From positions 62,001 to 126,000 of the forward strand of contig NZ_FMCR01000003.1 of the NCBI RefSeq assembly GCF_900091575.1: a DNA stretch of 64,000 nt. Direction: 5' to 3'. Below the pieces are notes generated by a model. That model ran no database searches, was not told the DNA's origin, and saw only the letters and a list, made by a program, of their open reading frames with translations. The DNA comes from Micromonospora saelicesensis. Its GTDB lineage: Bacteria > Actinomycetota > Actinomycetes > Mycobacteriales > Micromonosporaceae. The position numbers were made by a program, and so were the translations under genes. How positions within the stretch are numbered: position 1 is the first letter of the stretch; each line of letters begins with the position of its first letter. Positions 60,522 to 64,000 of the stretch are shown here, piece after piece.

Positions 60522-61250
60522 GTGACGAGCGCTCCCGGACCGGTCGACCAGCCGCACCCCGCCCCAGGCGCGGTCCACACGGCGCCGGCCGACAGTGGCA
60601 CGGCTCCCGGTGGCTTCAATTCCGGTGACACGGGTCCGGGCGGTTTCGGTCCCGGCGGCTCGGGTCCGGACGGTTTCGGTCCCGGCGGCGCGGGTCCCGG
60701 CGGCGTCGGTCCTGCCGACTTCGCACCCTCCGGCTTCGGTCCCGGCGGCTCGGGTCCCGAGGGTTGGCCGACGACCCCGCCCGGTGGCTACCAGGCGCCT
60801 GAGCCGGACCGGCTCACCCGGTTCGTGCTGCGCCTCTACGAACGTTCCCCGCGCTGGGCGGTGCCGCTGGCCGCGGTCGGCTGCGTCGCCGTCGGCATGA
60901 GCTACGCGCTGCTCAGCAACCCGACCTACGCCGACCCGGACGCCGCGCCCACCTGTCTGCTCAAGTTGACCACCGGGCTGGACTGCCCGGGCTGCGGTGG
61001 CACCCGAGCGCTCTGGTACGTGCTGCACGGGGACCTGCCGGCCGCCGCCCGGCACCACTTCCTGTTCGTCTTCGCGCTGCCGTTCCTCGCGTACCTCTTC
61101 GTGGCCTGGGCGGGGAACCAGGCGTTCGGTTGGCGACTGCCCGAGCTGCGGATCAGCTCGAAGGTCATCGGCGGTTTCCTGGCCGCGTGGCTGGCCTTCT
61201 CGGTGCTACGCAACCTGCCCTGGGCGCCGTTCACCTCGCTCTACGTCTGA
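60522..61250 (+). CDS. DUF2752 membrane protein with Gly/Pro-rich N-terminal repeats
   Basis: 242-aa protein. The first 95 residues are disordered, with repeats of about ten residues (GFGPGGSGPD, GFGPGGAGPG, GVGPADFAPS, GFGPGGSGPE). The C-terminal part is a DUF2752 domain with three helices and the conserved CLLKLTTGLDCPGCGGTRALWYVLHGD, whose CPxCGxTRA may bind a metal or be redox active; function unknown. GTG 60522 lies 4 nt after the glycosylase stop; GTG 60507 is an alternative that would overlap it. Confidence 0.85.
   Translation: MTSAPGPVDQPHPAPGAVHTAPADSGTAPGGFNSGDTGPGGFGPGGSGPDGFGPGGAGPGGVGPADFAPSGFGPGGSGPEGWPTTPPGGYQAPEPDRLTRFVLRLYERSPRWAVPLAAVGCVAVGMSYALLSNPTYADPDAAPTCLLKLTTGLDCPGCGGTRALWYVLHGDLPAAARHHFLFVFALPFLAYLFVAWAGNQAFGWRLPELRISSKVIGGFLAAWLAFSVLRNLPWAPFTSLYV
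60620..60770 (+). repeat. Imperfect ~30-bp coding repeats in the DUF2752 gene
   Basis: The units share GGTTTCGGTCCCGGCGGC or close variants (for example GGCTTCGGTCCCGGCGGC) about every 30 bp, four to five times, encoding the FGPGGxGP decapeptides. Confidence 0.7.
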
Positions 61251-61254
61251 CCGC

Positions 61255-61400
61255 GCCCCCGCCTGGCCGCGCCCCCGCCTGGCCGCGCCCCCGCCTGACC
61301 GCGCCCCCGTCCGACGCGCCGTTGTCTGACAGCGCGGTTGTCTGACCGCGCCGTTGTCTGACCGCGCCGCCGCCCGACGCGCCGCCGCCCGACGCGCCGT
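61255..61400. repeat. C-rich short tandem repeats
   Basis: Units of about 15 bp (GCCCCCGCCTGGCCGC and variants, then CCGTTGTCTGACCGCG and CGCCGCCGCCCGACG) repeat directly after the DUF2752 stop. Each block looks like a local slippage product. Confidence 0.7.
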
Positions 61401-61460
61401 CGCGCCGGGCACGCGCCACAGCCGATGCGCGGATGCGAGGCTCGGCCGACGTGCGCTGTT

Positions 61461-61497
61461 TTGGCGTCCTTTGGAGCTGATTCGTTTGCGACATCAG
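61461..61497. repeat. Left arm of a 37-bp inverted repeat pair
   Basis: The reverse complement matches 62000-62036 at 35 of 37 positions (shared core CAGCTCCAAAGGACGCCAA). Confidence 0.85.
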
Positions 61498-61521
61498 GGG
61501 CCCCTCCGGCGCTCACCACCC

Positions 61522-61600
61522 ATGATCGACTCGGCATGCAGGAAACCGGGCCATTCACCCGACCCGGATACCCCGACTTTCATGAACCCGAGTCGATCAT
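61522..61600. repeat. 13-bp inverted repeat with 53-nt loop
   Basis: ATGATCGACTCGG (61522-61534) pairs perfectly with CCGAGTCGATCAT (61588-61600). Confidence 0.7.
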
Positions 61601-61654
61601 CCAGCGAGCAGCCGCAACCCGCGTCCGCGGCGGACGGCGGACGGCGGATTTCGC

Positions 61655-61736
61655 CCCAAGATCACGCTCGATCCTGGATGTAGTGGGGTCGGGCGCGACG
61701 GATGCCACTACATCAATGATGTTGCGCGATCTTGGG
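61655..61736. repeat. Nested hairpin, GATCTTG type
   Basis: CCCAAGATC (61655-61663) pairs with GATCTTGGG (61728-61736); inside it GATGTAGTGG (61677-61686) pairs with CCACTACATC (61705-61714). The outer arms are of the same kind as the elements at 10485, 35189 and 50134. Confidence 0.7.
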
Positions 61737-61754
61737 AGCGGAAGCTGCCGCCGA

Positions 61755-61945
61755 GCCGCTCAGGCCGCTCGGCCTCGGGCCGCTCGGGCCGCTCGGGTCG
61801 CTTGGGCTGCTCGGGTCGCTTGAGCCATTCGGGCTTGGGCCGCTCGGGTCGCTCGGGTCGCTTGGGTCGCTTGGGCTGCTCGGGTCGCTTTAGCCATTCG
61901 GGCTTGGGCCGCTCTGGCCGCTCGGCTCGTTCGGGTCGCTTGGAC
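61755..61945. repeat. 9-bp tandem repeats with 69-bp higher-order unit
   Basis: Variants of CGCTCGGGT/CGCTTGGGT follow each other without gaps. A 45-bp stretch starting CTTGGGCTGCTCGGGTCGCT occurs at 61801 and again at 61870 with one mismatch, giving a 69-bp period. Confidence 0.75.
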
Positions 61946-61999
61946 GCCTGAGCGGCGCTCGGGCCTTGGTCGTCGGCTCGGGTGGCCCATCCGCTGGGG

Positions 62000-62036
62000 C
62001 TGATGTCGCCAACGATTCAGCTCCAAAGGACGCCAA
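62000..62036. repeat. Right arm of the 37-bp inverted repeat pair
   Basis: Inverted match to 61461-61497; see that entry. The arms enclose 502 bp. Confidence 0.85.
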
Positions 62037-62210
62037 TGAACTGTCCGCCCCGGCCTCGATGACGATGCCCGGTCCCCGGTCAACGCCCGGATCCCGGACC
62101 CGGTCCCCGGTCAACGCCCGGACCGGGACCCGGAGCCCGGCCAACGCCGTTGGGCGTCGGCGGGTCCGCGGACTGTCTGAGTGATCGACATTGCACGGGG
62201 CGCGCCTGAG

Positions 62211-62240
62211 TTGGGTCGGGCGGCACCCCACCACTAAAGT
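62211..62240 (+). promoter_or_regulatory. Promoter of thyX (leaderless)
   Basis: TTGGGT (62211-62216), 18-nt spacer, TAAAGT (62235-62240), ATG 7 nt later. Confidence 0.5.
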
Positions 62241-62247
62241 CCCAGGA

Positions 62248-62997
62248 ATGCCGGACATGGTGCAGCCCCAGGTCAAGTTGATCGCGTGGACCCAATTCGC
62301 GGCCCCGGACGACGTGCCGTGGTCGACCGACGCGGAGGGCGGTCAGGCGCTGGCCGAGTTCGCCGGTCGGGCCTGCTACCAGTCGTGGAAGAAGCCGAAC
62401 CCGGCGACCGCCACCAACGCCGGCTACCTGGCGCACATCCTCGAAGTGGGCCACCTGAGCGTGCTGGAGCACGGGTCGGTCACCTTCTACTTCACCGGGG
62501 TGTCCCGCTCCTTCACCCACGAGCTGATCCGGCACCGGCACTTCTCGTACTCCCAGCTGTCGCAGCGCTACGTCCCGGAGCGGGATGCGGCCATGGTCGA
62601 GCCGGCCGTCATCGCCGACGACCCGGAGCTGCACAAGAAGTTCGTGGAGGCCGCCGAGGCGAGCGTTCGGGCGTACACCGAGTTGCTGGAAGGCCTCGAG
62701 CAGCGCTTCTCCGACGAGCCCAACCCGACGCTGCGCCGCAAGCAGGCCCGGCAGGCGGCCCGCGCGGTGCTGCCCAACGCCACCGAGACCCGGATCGTGG
62801 TCTCCGGCAACTACCGGGCCTGGCGGCACTTCATCGCGATGCGGGCCACCGAGCACGCCGACGTGGAGATCCGTGAGCTGGCCGTGGAGTGCCTGCGCCA
62901 GCTCCAGGGGGTCGCCCCGAACGTGTTCGCCGACTTCGTGATCACCACGCTGCCGGACGGCACCGAAGTGGCGGCCAGCCCGCACGAGGCGTCCTGA
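62248..62997 (+). CDS. thyX: FAD-dependent thymidylate synthase
   Basis: 249-aa flavoenzyme making dTMP from dUMP with methylenetetrahydrofolate and NADPH. The ThyX signature R-H-R-x7-S is intact (R95 to S105 in [19 protein letters not shown]), as are the dUMP/FAD segments [27 protein letters not shown] and [30 protein letters not shown] 62248 behind TAAAGT, no ribosome binding site beyond a weak CAGGA. Followed by dapA, as in most actinobacteria. Confidence 0.97.
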   Translation: MPDMVQPQVKLIAWTQFAAPDDVPWSTDAEGGQALAEFAGRACYQSWKKPNPATATNAGYLAHILEVGHLSVLEHGSVTFYFTGVSRSFTHELIRHRHFSYSQLSQRYVPERDAAMVEPAVIADDPELHKKFVEAAEASVRAYTELLEGLEQRFSDEPNPTLRRKQARQAARAVLPNATETRIVVSGNYRAWRHFIAMRATEHADVEIRELAVECLRQLQGVAPNVFADFVITTLPDGTEVAASPHEAS

Positions 62998-63031
62998 GCC
63001 CTTCCCCGGCGGGCCTCGGCTGGTCGTCCGC

Positions 63032-63037
63032 TAGGTT
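63032..63037 (+). promoter_or_regulatory. -10-like box before dapA
   Basis: TAGGTT ends 7 nt before ATG 63045. The gap contains GGAGGG, so translation could use either a leaderless or a Shine-Dalgarno route depending on the true start. Confidence 0.45.
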
Positions 63038-63044
63038 GGAGGGT

Positions 63045-63971
63045 ATGACGCACGACCACCTCGACGCCGCGGCCCGACCGGCGTCCCGCCCCTTCGGCCG
63101 GCTGCTCACAGCCATGGTGACCCCGCTCACCCCCGACGGTTCCCTCGATCTCGACGGCGCCGCCCGGCTGGCGAGCCACCTGGTCGACGAGCAGGGCAAC
63201 GACGCGCTGGTGGTCAACGGCACCACCGGCGAGTCGCCGACCACCACCGACGCGGAGAAGGAACACCTGATCCGGGCCGTGGTGGAGGCCGTCGGTGACC
63301 GCGCCAAGGTGGTCGCGGGCGTCGGCACCAACGACACCCGGCACACCATCGAGCTGGCCGCCGCCGCCGAGAAGGCGGGTGCGCACGGCCTGCTCGTGGT
63401 CACCCCGTACTACAACAAGCCGCCGCAGAGCGGGTTGCTGCGACACTTCACCGCGGTGGCCGACGCCACCGGGCTGCCGGTGATGCTGTACGACATTCCG
63501 CACCGCTCCGGCGTGCCGATCGACACCGAGACGTTGGTCCGGCTCGCCGAACACGGCCGGATCGTCGCGGTCAAGGACGCCAAGGGCGACCTGACCGCCA
63601 CCAGCTGGGTCACCAGCCGGACCAGCCTCGCCTTCTACAGCGGCGAGGACGCCCTCACCCTGCCGGCGCTGGCCGTCGGATGCGTGGGCGTGGTCGGCAC
63701 CTCGACGCACTTCACCGGGGCGCTGACCGCACAGATGATCGAGGCGTACGACGCGGGGGACATGCCGACCGCGCTGGCCCTGCACCGGCGGCTGCTGCCG
63801 CTGTTCACCGGCATCTTCCGCACCCAGGGCACCATCCTGGTGAAGGCGGGCCTGGCGTCGCTGGGCCTGCCGGCCGGCCCGGTGCGACCCCCGCTCGTGG
63901 ACGCCACCGACGACGAGATCGCCCAGCTGCGCGCAGACTTCGCGGCAGCGGGCCTGGAGCTGCCCGAATGA
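63045..63971 (+). CDS. dapA: 4-hydroxy-tetrahydrodipicolinate synthase
   Basis: 308-aa aldolase-type TIM barrel condensing pyruvate with aspartate semialdehyde for lysine/diaminopimelate. The pyruvate site GTTGES, catalytic Y149 in MLYDIPHRSGV and Schiff-base K177 in IVAVKDAKGDL are present. Pathway partner of dapB upstream in the window. Its TGA overlaps the ATG of the next gene, cut off by the window end. Confidence 0.97.
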   Translation: MTHDHLDAAARPASRPFGRLLTAMVTPLTPDGSLDLDGAARLASHLVDEQGNDALVVNGTTGESPTTTDAEKEHLIRAVVEAVGDRAKVVAGVGTNDTRHTIELAAAAEKAGAHGLLVVTPYYNKPPQSGLLRHFTAVADATGLPVMLYDIPHRSGVPIDTETLVRLAEHGRIVAVKDAKGDLTATSWVTSRTSLAFYSGEDALTLPALAVGCVGVVGTSTHFTGALTAQMIEAYDAGDMPTALALHRRLLPLFTGIFRTQGTILVKAGLASLGLPAGPVRPPLVDATDDEIAQLRADFAAAGLELPE

Positions 63972-64000
63972 ACGAACGACACGATGGACGTCGAGTAACG
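63968..64000 (+). CDS. Start of a downstream gene, possibly ribonuclease J (3' truncated)
   Basis: ATG 63968 overlaps the dapA stop (ATGA) and opens 11 codons (MNERHDGRRVT) to the window end. In most actinobacteria the gene after dapA encodes ribonuclease J; the assignment here rests on gene order alone, because the visible residues carry no motif. Confidence 0.5.
   Translation, partial: MNERHDGRRVT

Larger units (their letters stand above)
61251..62247. other. 1-kb gene-free repeat nest between DUF2752 gene and thyX
   Basis: No frame here shows coding character; short frames run through repeats. Contents in order: CGCCCCCGCCTGGCCG-type tandem repeats (61255-61400), left 37-bp inverted repeat (61461-61497), 13-bp inverted repeat (61522-61600), nested hairpin (61655-61736), 9-bp and 69-bp tandem repeats (61755-61945), right 37-bp inverted repeat (62000-62036), a short GGTCCCCGGTCAACGCCCGG direct repeat (about 62070-62120) and the thyX promoter. 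Confidence 0.75.

Noticed and set aside
61755..61945. CRISPR array
   Set aside because: Units are contiguous 9-bp repeats without unique spacers of constant length, and there are no cas genes.
61461..62036. Insertion sequence
   Set aside because: Inverted repeats are present but no transposase frame or catalytic triad lies between them; described as MITE-like only.

Overview
The window looks like chromosomal DNA of a filamentous actinomycete, most probably Micromonospora or a close relative (Micromonosporaceae). Evidence: very high GC with strong third-position G/C bias, many GTG starts and 4-nt GTGA overlaps, an actinobacterial order of core genes (rimP-nusA-ylxR-infB-DUF503-rbfA-DHH-MATE-truB-ribF-rpsO-pnp-M16 peptidase-dapB, then thyX-dapA), and families typical of the group (DUF574 methyltransferase, DUF2752, SpoIIE/histidine-kinase hybrids). 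No rRNA, tRNA, CRISPR array, prophage, transposase or secondary-metabolite assembly line was seen.
1-10 kb: end of an ABC transporter, an Old Yellow Enzyme, a dicarboxylate/amino-acid symporter, a DUF998 membrane protein with an Omega/Xi-type GST, a thiolase, a DUF574 methyltransferase, a PAS-GGDEF-EAL protein and a DUF456 protein. 10.8-16.8 kb: a catabolic cluster (APC permease, glutamine-synthetase-like ligase, aldehyde dehydrogenase, SDR, gamma-glutamyl hydrolase) whose logic fits gamma-glutamylation of an amino alcohol such as ethanolamine. 17-24.6 kb: a 1219-aa signalling hybrid facing a STAS protein, methionine aminopeptidase, a VIT1-like transporter, a nucleotidyltransferase-like protein and an F420/deazaflavin-type enzyme. 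24.7-29.8 kb: a PadR-regulated ABC export operon and two ferritin-like DUF4439-type genes.
30-37 kb and 42-49.6 kb hold the translation and RNA-processing core. Accessory genes split it at 37.3-42.1 kb. A second accessory block (49.6-62.2 kb) separates dapB from thyX-dapA; it carries a LacI-controlled sugar ABC operon divergent from a glycogen-debranching-type hydrolase, three acetyltransferases, a GT87 membrane glycosyltransferase, a YcaQ/AlkX-type DNA glycosylase, a DUF2752 protein and a 1-kb repeat nest.
The most unusual signals are non-coding or short: (i) a dispersed ~47-bp repeat (16047-16093 and 24041-24087) that starts with GTG and supplies either the N-terminus of a gene or a 20-codon leader ORF translationally coupled to the next gene; (ii) a family of long GATCTTG/GATCAAG-armed hairpins just after genes; (iii) a 576-bp segment bounded by 37-bp inverted repeats; (iv) a recurring TANNNT box 6-8 nt before start codons, pointing to many leaderless mRNAs; and (v) clear palindromic operators for the PadR and LacI regulators.
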